64,000 bases of DNA from Paenibacillus sp. 32352. GTDB lineage: Bacteria; Bacillota; Bacilli; Paenibacillales; NBRC-103111. The notes beneath the pieces were generated by a model. The model ran no database searches, was not told the DNA's origin, and saw nothing but the letters and a program-made list of their open reading frames with translations. This document shows, in pieces, positions 43,039 to 50,537 of this stretch. Positions within the stretch are counted from its first letter, which is position 1. Each line of letters starts with the position of its first letter. The position numbers and the translations under genes are program-made. The stretch is from assembly GCF_002042965.1 (NCBI RefSeq), contig NZ_MZNT01000018.1, positions 62,001 to 126,000 of the forward strand, written 5' to 3'.

Positions 43039-44145
43039 ATGAACCCAACCATTCAAGTGAAAGCGCGCAAGGCATTGAATCATATGAAGCCGTACTCTCC
43101 CGGCAAGCCGATATGGGAAGTACAGCAAGAGCTCGGCATCGATAAGGTCATCAAGCTGGCATCCAATGAAAACCCGCTTGGGGCTTCCCCCAAGGCGGTA
43201 GAGGCGATAATTGCCTACTTGCCGGAAATTCATCGTTATCCGGACGCGAGCACCAAGGGGCTGAACGAGGCTATCGCTGCCCAGCTGCAGCTGACTCCCG
43301 ATCAGCTTATCGTAACGAATGGAGCCGACGAGCTGATCAAGCTGGTGGCGGAGGCTTTTTTGGAGGAGGGAGATGAGGTTGTCGTACCGCATCCGTCATT
43401 CAGCGAATACGAGTTCGGGGCTCACCTGATGGGAGCTGTCCCTGTTCCGGTTCCGCTTGACGAAAGCTATCAATATCATGTGGAGGATCTGCTGTCCGCC
43501 GTTACGGAACGAACCAAGATGGTATTCTTATGCTCGCCGAATAATCCGACTGGTACGTACTTATCCCGTGAAGATCTTCGGCGATTGCTCAACGCATTGC
43601 CTAAGGATGTGCTTGTCATGTACGACTCCGCGTACAGTCACTTTGCTTCGGCCGAAGACTATACGGACGGCCTTGAGTTTGTACGGGAAGGAAATCCGGT
43701 CATCGTGCTCCAGACCTTTTCCAAAATCTATGGATTGGCAGGCATCCGTGTTGGTTTTGGGGCAGCGCCTGCTCCTATCATAGCAAGCATTTTGCAGGTT
43801 AAAGAGCCTTTCAATGTCAACGCTTTGGCTCAAGAGGCAGCAAAGGCAGCCATTGCAGATACGGAGCATGTCGAGGCGTCCCGTCGCGTGAATGCCCTCG
43901 GCCGGGAACAGCTGTACGAGGCTTTTCGCGTGTTGGGATTGTCTTATACCGAAAGTATGACGAACTTTATTCTTGTGAAGCTTGGCCCTGACGCGAAGGA
44001 GCTGTATGGGCGTCTTATGGAGCTTGGGGTGATCGTACGCTACGGCGGCACATGGGGGATGCCGGAGCATATTCGCGTAACTGTAGGGACCCAAGAAGAA
44101 AATGATTTCTTCATCCGTCAGCTGACTTCCTTATTGGGGGAATAG
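43039..44145 (+). CDS. hisC: Histidinol-phosphate / aromatic aminotransferase
   Basis: 368 residues. PLP enzyme fold type I: SPNNPTG at 166-172, the Schiff-base lysine K229 in QTFSKIYGLAGIRVGF, and MYDSAYSHFA before it. The N-terminal ASNENPLGAS pattern is typical of HisC. AAGGAG precedes the ATG. It acts in histidine synthesis and often also in Tyr/Phe synthesis. It is a stand-alone copy outside any his operon, which may indicate an aromatic amino acid role. Confidence 0.88.
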   Translation: MNPTIQVKARKALNHMKPYSPGKPIWEVQQELGIDKVIKLASNENPLGASPKAVEAIIAYLPEIHRYPDASTKGLNEAIAAQLQLTPDQLIVTNGADELIKLVAEAFLEEGDEVVVPHPSFSEYEFGAHLMGAVPVPVPLDESYQYHVEDLLSAVTERTKMVFLCSPNNPTGTYLSREDLRRLLNALPKDVLVMYDSAYSHFASAEDYTDGLEFVREGNPVIVLQTFSKIYGLAGIRVGFGAAPAPIIASILQVKEPFNVNALAQEAAKAAIADTEHVEASRRVNALGREQLYEAFRVLGLSYTESMTNFILVKLGPDAKELYGRLMELGVIVRYGGTWGMPEHIRVTVGTQEENDFFIRQLTSLLGE

Positions 44146-44302
44146 CGGATCGCTGCGGTCCGGCCTGCATTGCTGCGATGCGGCAATGAAGCGAAAGTTG
44201 CTGCCTCCGGAGTATTCAAGAATTGCCCCCAATATAGTATGATTTAAGCAGGAAGCCATTTTTAGGCAATGATGCTGATAATCTTAGAGGGGGAACTGTG
44301 GA

Positions 44303-45091
44303 ATGAGTATGCTGTTATGGCCAAACGGAACACCGAACGCGCTAGGGGAAGAGCCGGAGGATAAACCGACTCTGGTCCCATATCTTGTAGAAGGAGAAGA
44401 ACCGACAGCCGCAGTCGTCGTTTGTCCGGGTGGAGGCTATGCCCGTAGAGCCCAGCACGAAGGGGAGCCTGTAGCGCTGTGGTTGAATTCTTTAGGGATC
44501 TCCGCCTTCGTCGTTCATTACCGCGTCGCTCCTTACCGTCATCCGAATCCGCTTATGGATGCGCAGAGAGCGATCCGTACGGTGAGAAGCAACGCCAAGC
44601 AATGGAATATCGATCCGAATCGGGTAGGGATTCTGGGATTTTCGGCCGGAGGGCACGTGGCGGGATCTGCCGGTACCCAATATGATGCCGGTCGTCCGGA
44701 TGCAGAGGACCCGATTGAACGCGAAAGCAGCCGCCCGGACCTGTTAGTGCTTTGTTATGCGGTGATCAGCTTCGGCACCTATGCTCATAAAGGCTCGCTG
44801 AACAATTTGCTGGGAGAGTCTCCGGATCCGTCTTTGGTGGAGCTTATGTCCCATGAATTGCAGGTGACGGAGGATACGCCGCCGACATTTTTGTGGCATA
44901 CGGCCGATGATGCTTCGGTACCGGTAGAGAACAGCCTTCTGTTCGCATCGTCCCTCAGCCGCAATCGCGTGCCGTTCGAGCTTCATGTCTTTGAAAGCGG
45001 CCGCCACGGCTTGGGTCTGGCAGCAGAACAGCCAGGGGTCAAGGCATGGACGGATGTATGCGCATCGTGGCTGAAGCAGCGCGGATTCTAA
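44303..45091 (+). CDS. Alpha/beta hydrolase (BD-FAE/acetyl-esterase-like)
   Basis: 262 residues. Oxyanion-hole motif VVCPGGGYARRA, nucleophile elbow GFSAGGH, acid in WHTADDASVP, catalytic His in ESGRHGLGL. These features match small esterases that deacetylate xylan-type sugars or related esters; no signal peptide, so cytosolic. GAGGGGGAA precedes the ATG. Its TAA is immediately followed by the pxpB ATG, so it may be co-transcribed with the oxoprolinase genes. Confidence 0.85.
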   Translation: MSMLLWPNGTPNALGEEPEDKPTLVPYLVEGEEPTAAVVVCPGGGYARRAQHEGEPVALWLNSLGISAFVVHYRVAPYRHPNPLMDAQRAIRTVRSNAKQWNIDPNRVGILGFSAGGHVAGSAGTQYDAGRPDAEDPIERESSRPDLLVLCYAVISFGTYAHKGSLNNLLGESPDPSLVELMSHELQVTEDTPPTFLWHTADDASVPVENSLLFASSLSRNRVPFELHVFESGRHGLGLAAEQPGVKAWTDVCASWLKQRGF

Positions 45092-46015
45092 ATGGACGAA
45101 AGCGATTGGAAGAGCGGGGGCGAACGGAAAGCCGCTGTGGAGCGGACTTATCCGGCTCAATCGCTGCAATATGAGCTGTACCCGCTTGGGGAACAGGCGG
45201 TTGTCATTCGTTGGGACGGAGAAATCAGCGAACCGATGCTGGATGTCGTCAGCGCAGCCGTTCGCTGTCTGGAGCATGACCCTGGCCCGGCTGTCGTTGA
45301 ATTCGTCAGAGCCTACAGGACGGTGACCGTCTATTATGATCCTGTAGCGTTATATATCGATAAGCAAGCTTATCGGGAGGAAACAGCTTCTTCACACAGC
45401 AGTGTGCAGGGCGGAGAATTGAAGCCGGATGTGTCGCTTGCCGGAAAAGAGCCTTCTCCTTATGAGCTCATGTGCAGCTGGATAAGAGGGCGGCTGAAGC
45501 TGCTAGATGTAACGATAAGCGAAATGGAGAACGAAGGACGCCAAGCTCTTCGTGTGGTTCCCGTCTGCTTCGGAGGTGCATTCGGGCCGGATTTGCCGGC
45601 GCTATCGGCCCAAGCTGGCATTACGGAGAAAGAGACGATAGAACGGTACTGTTCTGTATTGTACACCGTCTATATGGTCGGTTTCACCAACGGCTTTCCC
45701 TATATGGGCGGACTCCCTGAGTCTCTAGCCATGCCGAGGCGAGCCCATCCGAGGCAGCTTGTGCCGGAAGGAACGGTGGGCATCGCCGGGATGCAGACCG
45801 GCATTTATCCGGTGGCATCCCCCGGCGGCTGGCAGCTGATCGGACGAACGCCTCTTCGTCTGTTCGACCCTTGGAGAGCGCAGCCTTCCCTGTTTCAGGC
45901 TGGCGACCGGGTTCGTTTCAGGCCCATATCGGAAGCGCAGTTTGTCGCCCTGGAAGACGCCCCCTCCGATGGTGACGGATGGGAGAGGTTTGTGGAACAG
46001 GAGGATGCGCGATGA
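45092..46015 (+). CDS. pxpB: 5-oxoprolinase subunit B (PxpB/KipI)
   Basis: 307 residues, longer than the usual ~240. The extra length is an N-terminal tail and an insertion of about 50 residues after VTVYYDPVALYID (around 90-145). Core motifs are present: YELYPLGEQAVVIRWDG, the conserved RVVPVCFGGAFGPDL, and FPYMGGLPESLAMPRRAHPRQLVPEGTVGIAGMQTGIYP. With PxpA and PxpC it hydrolyses 5-oxoproline to glutamate using ATP. In B. subtilis KipI also inhibits the sporulation kinase KinA. Start directly abuts the hydrolase stop. Confidence 0.88.
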   Translation: MDESDWKSGGERKAAVERTYPAQSLQYELYPLGEQAVVIRWDGEISEPMLDVVSAAVRCLEHDPGPAVVEFVRAYRTVTVYYDPVALYIDKQAYREETASSHSSVQGGELKPDVSLAGKEPSPYELMCSWIRGRLKLLDVTISEMENEGRQALRVVPVCFGGAFGPDLPALSAQAGITEKETIERYCSVLYTVYMVGFTNGFPYMGGLPESLAMPRRAHPRQLVPEGTVGIAGMQTGIYPVASPGGWQLIGRTPLRLFDPWRAQPSLFQAGDRVRFRPISEAQFVALEDAPSDGDGWERFVEQEDAR

Positions 46016-47031
46016 CGATCGAGGTGCTGCATCCCGGCATGCTGACGACGGTACAGGATGAAGGGCGCTTCGGCCTGCGCGGCGTGGGCGTCGTGACAAG
46101 CGGGGCCATGGACCGGTTCGCCCTTCAGGCGGCGAACCTGCTTGTCGGCAACGAGCGCGGCGCGGCTGCGCTCGAAATGACCCTCACGGGCGCGACGCTC
46201 GTATTTCACGACGACGCGCTCGTGGCTCTGTGCGGCGCGGACATGGACGCCCGCGCCGATGAGGGGCCGCCGCTGCCCGGCTGGCGGCCTGTGCTCGTGC
46301 GCAGCGGCACCGTGCTGCGCTTCGGCCGCGCGCTCCGCGGGGCGCGCGCGTGCCTGGCCGTGGCGGGCGGCATCGCCGTGCCCGCCGTGCTCGCCAGCCG
46401 CAGCACGCACGTGCCGTCGCGGCTCGGCGGCTTTGCCGGGCGTGCGCTGCAGCCGGGAGACCGGCTGCAGGCTGGCGCGCCTTCGGCGGCCGCCCTCGCG
46501 CTCGCGGCCCGCTTGGCCGCGGCTGCGCCAGAGGCGCCGATCGCCCCCGCTGCGTGGGCGATCGCGCCGAGCGCGCGTCCGCCGTATGCGGAGCAACCGG
46601 CGGTGCGCGTGACCCGCGGGCGTGAGGCGGAAGCGATGACAGGCGGCAGCCTGCACAGCTTCTTCACCACGCCCTACAGCATAACCCCTCAGTCGGACCG
46701 CATGGGCTACCGACTGGCAGGCGCGCGGCTCGAGGAAGCCGAGCCGCGTGAAATGATCTCGGAAGCCGTGACGATGGGCACGGTTCAAGTACCGCCTGGC
46801 GGCCAGCCGATTGTGCTAATGGCCGATGCCCAGACGACGGGCGGCTATCCGCGCATCGCCCAGGTCGCCGCCGCCGATCTGCCGCTGCTGGCCCAGCTGA
46901 AGCCGGGAGGAACCGTTCGCTTCCGGGAAATCACCCTGCAGGAAGCGCAATCGCTCTACATCCGGCAGCAGCTTGATTTGCGCCGGCTGGAGCAGCTTGT
47001 CCGACTGAAGGCAGGGGCGTCGATGCCGTAG
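46012..47031 (+). CDS. pxpC: 5-oxoprolinase subunit C (PxpC/KipA)
   Basis: 339 residues from the ATG at 46012, which overlaps the pxpB stop by 4 bp and follows AGGAGG. The N-terminus IEVLHPGMLTTVQDEGRFG is the family hallmark. Further on are TPYSITPQSDRMGYRLAG and VQVPPGGQPIVLMADAQTTGGYPRIAQVAAADLP. Subunit of the ATP-dependent 5-oxoprolinase. The central third (about 46200-46620) is extremely GC-rich, coding long Ala/Arg runs (ALAARLAAAAPEAPIAPAAW), unlike everything around it. Confidence 0.9.
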   Translation: MTIEVLHPGMLTTVQDEGRFGLRGVGVVTSGAMDRFALQAANLLVGNERGAAALEMTLTGATLVFHDDALVALCGADMDARADEGPPLPGWRPVLVRSGTVLRFGRALRGARACLAVAGGIAVPAVLASRSTHVPSRLGGFAGRALQPGDRLQAGAPSAAALALAARLAAAAPEAPIAPAAWAIAPSARPPYAEQPAVRVTRGREAEAMTGGSLHSFFTTPYSITPQSDRMGYRLAGARLEEAEPREMISEAVTMGTVQVPPGGQPIVLMADAQTTGGYPRIAQVAAADLPLLAQLKPGGTVRFREITLQEAQSLYIRQQLDLRRLEQLVRLKAGASMP

Positions 47032-47167
47032 GATGCTATTCTTTTATCATAAGGCCATAAGGAGAAATTCATTATAACCATTCTTTCGCTTGAGACAGCC
47101 TGGCAAATATGAGTAAATAGTATTGTAGCAGGCCAGCTAACACTCAAGGAAAGGAGTGATCAGTGCA

Positions 47168-47200
47168 ATGAACACACAACCGGAGGTGGTCTCTGCGTAA
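47168..47200 (+). CDS. Possible 10-residue leader-type peptide
   Basis: AAAGGAGTGAT lies 11 bp before an ATG that opens ten codons (MNTQPEVVSA) ending TAA at 47198. The stop codon falls in a hairpin (CTCTGC 47191-47196 with GCAGAG 47201-47206) followed by a terminator at 47220-47248. The geometry resembles a leader peptide plus attenuator, but no gene lies directly behind it. Translation is unproven. Confidence 0.35.
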   Translation: MNTQPEVVSA

Positions 47201-47219
47201 GCAGAGGCTCCATAACCAG

Positions 47220-47248
47220 GGGAGGCCTTCAAGCCTCCCTCTATTTTT
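47220..47248 (+). terminator. Terminator after the 10-codon ORF
   Basis: GGGAGGC (47220-47226) and GCCTCCC (47233-47239) with a 6 nt loop and the tail TCTATTTTT. It may end the pxpB-pxpC transcript or a separate short RNA. Confidence 0.75.
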
Positions 47249-47261
47249 CCAAAATAGCGAA

Positions 47262-47291
47262 TAGACATGAAGACCTTGAATAAGGTATAAT
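47262..47291 (+). promoter_or_regulatory. Promoter of a short RNA between pxpC and the CD3324-family gene
   Basis: TAGACA (47262-47267) and a consensus TATAAT (47286-47291) with an 18 bp spacer. It starts only 14 bp after a terminator and would give an RNA of about 190 nt ending at the terminator 47461-47486. Confidence 0.6.
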
Positions 47292-47297
47292 CAATTA

Positions 47298-47486
47298 GGA
47301 AGTAAATGGAATCATGAAAATATACGAAAGGAGTGGCGTTCGATGTTCGACTTCACAACAACTATTAAAAAAGGGTTTTGGCTGAATTGAATAAGCATTT
47401 TCCCATCACCGTCACCTGACGTCATTGACATGAACCATGACATATAATATGGCTCCCAGGCACGATACGGCAGATCGTGTTTTTTT
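47298..47486 (+). ncRNA. Putative ~190 nt transcript with a 15-codon ORF
   Basis: Bounded by the promoter at 47262-47291 and an intrinsic terminator (CACGAT 47461-47466, ATCGTG 47474-47479, then T7). Inside, AAAGGAG lies 10 bp before an ATG at 47343 that opens MFDFTTTIKKGFWLN and stops at 47390. The remaining ~70 nt contain the palindromic TGACGTCA. It could be a small mRNA, a regulatory RNA or both. No known RNA family recognised. Confidence 0.4.
47461..47486 (+). terminator. Intrinsic terminator of the short transcript
   Basis: CACGAT (47461-47466) pairs with ATCGTG (47474-47479), followed by seven T. Confidence 0.75.
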
Positions 47487-47621
47487 GTTTTCATGTATTG
47501 ACCCTGACGTTTACAACAACTCGGCGCAACCTCGTACAGCAGGTTGTGTGGAGTAAAGCTCTGCGGAGGCTTTTATGAAAGTGGAAAGCTTAGCAGAGTA
47601 AAACTCTTAGGAGGTGTAAAG

Positions 47622-47723
47622 ATGAAAATGCTTATCTCTTTCACGGCGGCGCTAGCGACTAATGCACGGAAGGAGGATTTCATCGATGGGGTACAAAAAC
47701 GGAAAAGATATTCTTCCCCCTAG
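47622..47723 (+). CDS. 33-residue upstream ORF overlapping the CD3324-family gene
   Basis: TTAGGAGGTGT lies 6 bp before an ATG at 47622 that opens 33 codons (MKMLISFTAALATNARKEDF and onward) and stops at 47723. The ribosome site of the next gene, AAGGAGG, lies inside this ORF and the reading frames overlap by 38 bp. That layout suggests translational coupling. The 130 nt before it can fold into CAACCT/AGGTTG and CTCTGC/GCAGAG hairpins. The peptide is not recognised. Confidence 0.5.
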   Translation: MKMLISFTAALATNARKEDFIDGVQKRKRYSSP

Positions 47724-47973
47724 TCTGCTGAAACAGCTGCAGGACTATATTCAGGGCGAGATTATCTATATCCCGAAAAAAGAACAGACGCGTGCAGGCT
47801 GGGGAGAAAACAACGGAACACGTCTTACGATCCAGCGGCGCAACCATGAAATATACCGCCTCTATGAGAACGGTTCAACCGTTCTGGAGCTGATTCAAAA
47901 ATTCCATCTGTCTGAGGACAGCATTCGCAAAATTATCGTTAAAACCCGCGTTGCGGTTGCCCGCCAGCACTAG
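47686..47973 (+). CDS. CD3324-family small DNA-binding-like protein
   Basis: 95 residues from the ATG at 47686, 9 bp after AAGGAGG. It starts MGYKNGKDILPPSLLKQLQDYI, then QGEIIYIPKKEQTRAGWGENNGTR. The C-terminus is helix-turn-helix-like, with NHEIYRLYENGSTVLELIQKFHLSEDSIRKIIVKTR, similar to the Mor activator fold. This pattern is shared with CD3324-family proteins of Firmicutes. It may regulate the surrounding pxp genes; that is only positional inference. A terminator follows at 48011-48045. Confidence 0.75.
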   Translation: MGYKNGKDILPPSLLKQLQDYIQGEIIYIPKKEQTRAGWGENNGTRLTIQRRNHEIYRLYENGSTVLELIQKFHLSEDSIRKIIVKTRVAVARQH

Positions 47974-48010
47974 CTGTCGAGGGAAGCCGAACGGGTTCTA
48001 TATATACGAA

Positions 48011-48045
48011 AAAAAGCCCTTTAGGATCTCCTAAGGCTTTTTTTC
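48011..48045 (+). terminator. Terminator of the CD3324-family gene
   Basis: AAAAAGCC with TTAGG pairs with CCTAA and GGCTTTTTT, with a small bulge. A long T-run follows. Confidence 0.75.
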
Positions 48046-48126
48046 ATTCTTGAGGCAATGCACGGCAGGTTATCTGCCTGGAGAGCCAACCCGCAGGGAG
48101 AATTTTGAACTAAGGAGACGAATACG

Positions 48127-48912
48127 ATGAGTCCTTTATGGATTGATCTCAATTGCGATATGGGCGAAAGCTTTGGGGCCTATCGCATAGGAATGGATGA
48201 AAGGCTGATGCCCTATATCACATCGGCCAATATTGCTTGCGGATTTCATGCAGGCGATGCGGCCGTGATGCGAAGAACGGTCCGGGCGTGCAAGGCAAAT
48301 CACGTCGCGATCGGAGCGCATCCCGGTCTTCCGGACCTGAACGGCTTTGGGCGAAGGGAGATGCGTATTACACCGGATGAAGCCTATGAGATGGTCATTT
48401 ATCAGATTGGTGCCTTAATGGGGTTTGTCCGATCCGAGGATGCGGTCCTGCGGCATGTGAAGCCGCACGGGGCCCTATATAATATGGCAGCGGCCGATTC
48501 TGCGTTGGCCGAGGCGATTGCCGAAGCCGTGTACCGGGTCGATCCGGGGCTGATTTTGTTCGGATTGGCGGGAAGCGAGCTTACCAAAGCCGGTATTCGC
48601 CGTGGGCTGCTGGTTGCGGAGGAAGCGTTCGCGGACCGAACCTACCGTGCGGATGGAACATTAACCCCGCGTTCCGAGGCTAATGCCGTCCTGCAGGATT
48701 CGGTTGAAGCGGCGGAGCAAGCGCTCCTTATCGTAAGGGATGGATTGGCATGGACCGGCGACGGCGGTACTATCAGCATAGCAGCCGACACGGTATGCAT
48801 TCATGGGGACAGCCCGCATGCGCTTGAATTTGCCATAGCAATAAAGCAGCGATTGGAGCAGGAGGGCGTTGTCGTCAGCGCGCCTAACCTCAAACCATTT
48901 TCAAACCGCTGA
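48127..48912 (+). CDS. pxpA: 5-oxoprolinase subunit A (PxpA, LamB/YcsF family)
   Basis: 261 residues. Hallmarks: IDLNCDMGESFGAYRIG at the N-terminus, TSANIACGFHAGD, GAHPGLPDLNGFGRREM, VKPHGALYN and SVEAAEQALLIVRDG. Catalytic subunit that works with PxpB and PxpC to convert 5-oxoproline to glutamate. It is separated from pxpBC by ~1.1 kb holding the micro-ORF region and the CD3324-family gene. The 3' end overlaps that of the convergent exporter gene by 23 bp. Confidence 0.92.
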   Translation: MSPLWIDLNCDMGESFGAYRIGMDERLMPYITSANIACGFHAGDAAVMRRTVRACKANHVAIGAHPGLPDLNGFGRREMRITPDEAYEMVIYQIGALMGFVRSEDAVLRHVKPHGALYNMAAADSALAEAIAEAVYRVDPGLILFGLAGSELTKAGIRRGLLVAEEAFADRTYRADGTLTPRSEANAVLQDSVEAAEQALLIVRDGLAWTGDGGTISIAADTVCIHGDSPHALEFAIAIKQRLEQEGVVVSAPNLKPFSNR

Positions 48913-49651
48913 TCAGAATGATGGCAGCCATAATCGTCCGCAGCGGTTTGCCCGGCAGCTTTGCCGACAGGCCGCTTCCCAGAAGGACGCCGGGTACGGA
49001 ACCTGCGAGGAGATTGAAGGCCAGATGATAATCGATATTGCCGAACCCTGCATGCATAATGCCGGCTGCGGAGACCAGCAAAAAGGCATGTGCGATATCG
49101 GTTCCCACCAATTCGGCCGCACCCATGCGGAAGAAGAACATCATGGCCAGGGCGAATAACGATCCCGAGCCGATCGAGGTCATCCCGACGATGAAGCCCA
49201 ATGCGACACCGATGCCGATCGTCATCCATTTCTTTTCCTCGTCGGATTTCTCCTGCCATCGATTCGTGCTGAAGCGGCTGATCCACTGTTTGGCGATGCT
49301 CAGAATCGCGACCACGATCAGAACGATGCCGAGCGTATGCTTGATAACCGTCTCTTGAATCTCGTGCAGCGGCGGATACAGCTCCAGCAGCAGAATTGCG
49401 GCAATGGCGCTTGGAATGCTGCCGAAGGCCAAATACTTGGTTACCTTGAAGTTGATCGTCTTTTGCCGGTAATGCTGAATACTGCCGAACAGCTTCGTAA
49501 TCGAGTTGTAGAACAAATCCGTAGCGACAGCAACGGTTGGTTGAATCCCCAATAATACAAGAAGAGGGGTTAGTAATGCAGCTCCCCCTACACCCGTCAA
49601 GCCGACCAAAAGGCCGACGAACAGCCCCATTAATGCAATGCTCCAGTCCAT
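48890..49651 (-). CDS. TauE/SafE-family sulfite/organic-anion exporter
   Basis: 253 residues from the ATG at 49651 (MDWSIALMGLFVGLLVGLTGVGGAAL), with GGGGTGG upstream. Seven to eight helices with the repeated family motif GVGGAALLTPLLVLLGI and GMTSIGSGSLFALAMM. It is probably an exporter for sulfite, sulfoacetate or other small anions; substrate unknown. The coding end overlaps pxpA on the other strand with no terminator hairpin between them. Confidence 0.88.
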   Translation of the reverse strand: MDWSIALMGLFVGLLVGLTGVGGAALLTPLLVLLGIQPTVAVATDLFYNSITKLFGSIQHYRQKTINFKVTKYLAFGSIPSAIAAILLLELYPPLHEIQETVIKHTLGIVLIVVAILSIAKQWISRFSTNRWQEKSDEEKKWMTIGIGVALGFIVGMTSIGSGSLFALAMMFFFRMGAAELVGTDIAHAFLLVSAAGIMHAGFGNIDYHLAFNLLAGSVPGVLLGSGLSAKLPGKPLRTIMAAIILISGLKMV

Positions 49652-49811
49652 GATTTCCACCCCATGCATTTGAATGCTTTGAAAGTTATAGCCTTATTAT
49701 AATTCCTAGTAAGATTATCGGCAATATGTGTTTTTAAGAAAATGGCATTTTTTTCTTCGATAAGCTAACTTACTATATGAGGGCGAATATCTCTAGGTGA
49801 ACGATGACATG

Positions 49812-49846
49812 CAAAAAAACGCCGGCTTCGCAGATGAAAACGGCGT
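49812..49846 (-). terminator. Terminator of the 46-codon gene
   Basis: AACGCCG (49818-49824) and CGGCGTT (49840-49846). On the minus strand the stem is followed by T7. Confidence 0.85.
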
Positions 49847-49863
49847 TGGGCGAGGAATTGAAG

Positions 49864-50004
49864 TTATTCTTCCGGCTGTCCGGATGCTTTGCGCAGTTCA
49901 TTGGCCAGACGGTGGAATTCGGCTTGCGCTTCTTCGGAATCGGTGCAGCTGTAGGCGGCGGAAAGGAACAAAATGATTTTGTTAGCGTCTTCTTTACTGA
50001 GCAT
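49864..50004 (-). CDS. 46-residue small acidic protein, unknown
   Basis: The minus strand from the ATG at 50004 gives 46 codons: MLSKEDANKIILFLSAAYSC, then an acidic helical part including EEAQAEFHRLANELRKASGQ. GAAGAAGGGGATG lies before the start and a strong terminator follows 18 bp after the stop. The encoded protein looks like a two-helix soluble bundle. The gene is complete, with ribosome site, stop and terminator, so it is very likely real although short. Not recognised. Longer frames in this stretch on both strands are shadows. Confidence 0.75.
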   Translation of the reverse strand: MLSKEDANKIILFLSAAYSCTDSEEAQAEFHRLANELRKASGQPEE

Positions 50005-50158
50005 CGGATCATCCCCTTCTTCCCAGGCTGTATTTTATGAATATAATACAAAGTATGCTGCCGCTCGCGAACGGCGACGGCTAACGGTCGAAGGGGTATG
50101 AAAGTATGAGAGCCCCGCTCAAGTCACAGAAAAGCCGCGCTAGAGGAGGGAAACGAAT

Positions 50159-50533
50159 ATGATCTGGATATTTGTTTACGGGACCCTGCTGCAGGGAGAA
50201 ATTAATCATGAAGTGGCCAAGCCCTATGTGGAACAGCTTGAAAAAGGATGTGTCAGGGGGACGCTCTACAATTATGGACCTTACCCTGGGCTAGTGCTTG
50301 CTGGAGGAGGCTCGGTTGAAGGGGAGTGGCTGCTTGTCTCGGAGGAGGGGCTCGTTCAGTTGGATGGGCTGGAGGATTATCATGGACCGGGGCAGCTTAA
50401 CGATTACGAGAGAGTGTGGGTTCACGATGCGCTGCGGCCGGAACGCGAAGGATGGGTGTATGTTTGGAATGACAGCCGGGGGTGTCCACCGATTACGGAC
50501 GGTTCATGGCGCACCCGCCGTAAGGAAGCATAA
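50159..50533 (+). CDS. Gamma-glutamylcyclotransferase-like (GGCT/AIG2 fold)
   Basis: 124 residues. The N-terminal signature IFVYGTLLQGEINHEV holds the YGTL glycine loop. Next come GTLYNYGPYPGLVLAGGGSVEGEW with the catalytic-type Glu, then LDGLEDYHG. Family members release 5-oxoproline from gamma-glutamyl amines. That would feed the neighbouring PxpABC system, an attractive but unproven link. AGAGGAGG precedes the ATG. Confidence 0.85.
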   Translation: MIWIFVYGTLLQGEINHEVAKPYVEQLEKGCVRGTLYNYGPYPGLVLAGGGSVEGEWLLVSEEGLVQLDGLEDYHGPGQLNDYERVWVHDALRPEREGWVYVWNDSRGCPPITDGSWRTRRKEA

Positions 50534-50537
50534 CGGC

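Noticed and set aside
45895..46788. 297-codon minus-strand open frame over pxpC
   Set aside because: Long antisense frames are expected in the GC-rich block of pxpC. Its composition is Arg/Ala/His-rich nonsense and pxpC itself is clearly real.
47312..47494. 60-codon minus-strand frame opposite the short transcript
   Set aside because: No ribosome site. It runs through the terminator and the promoter-bounded plus-strand unit.
49773..50051. 92-codon minus and 78-codon plus frames
   Set aside because: Both are shadows of the 46-codon gene at 49864-50004, which has a proper ribosome site and terminator.
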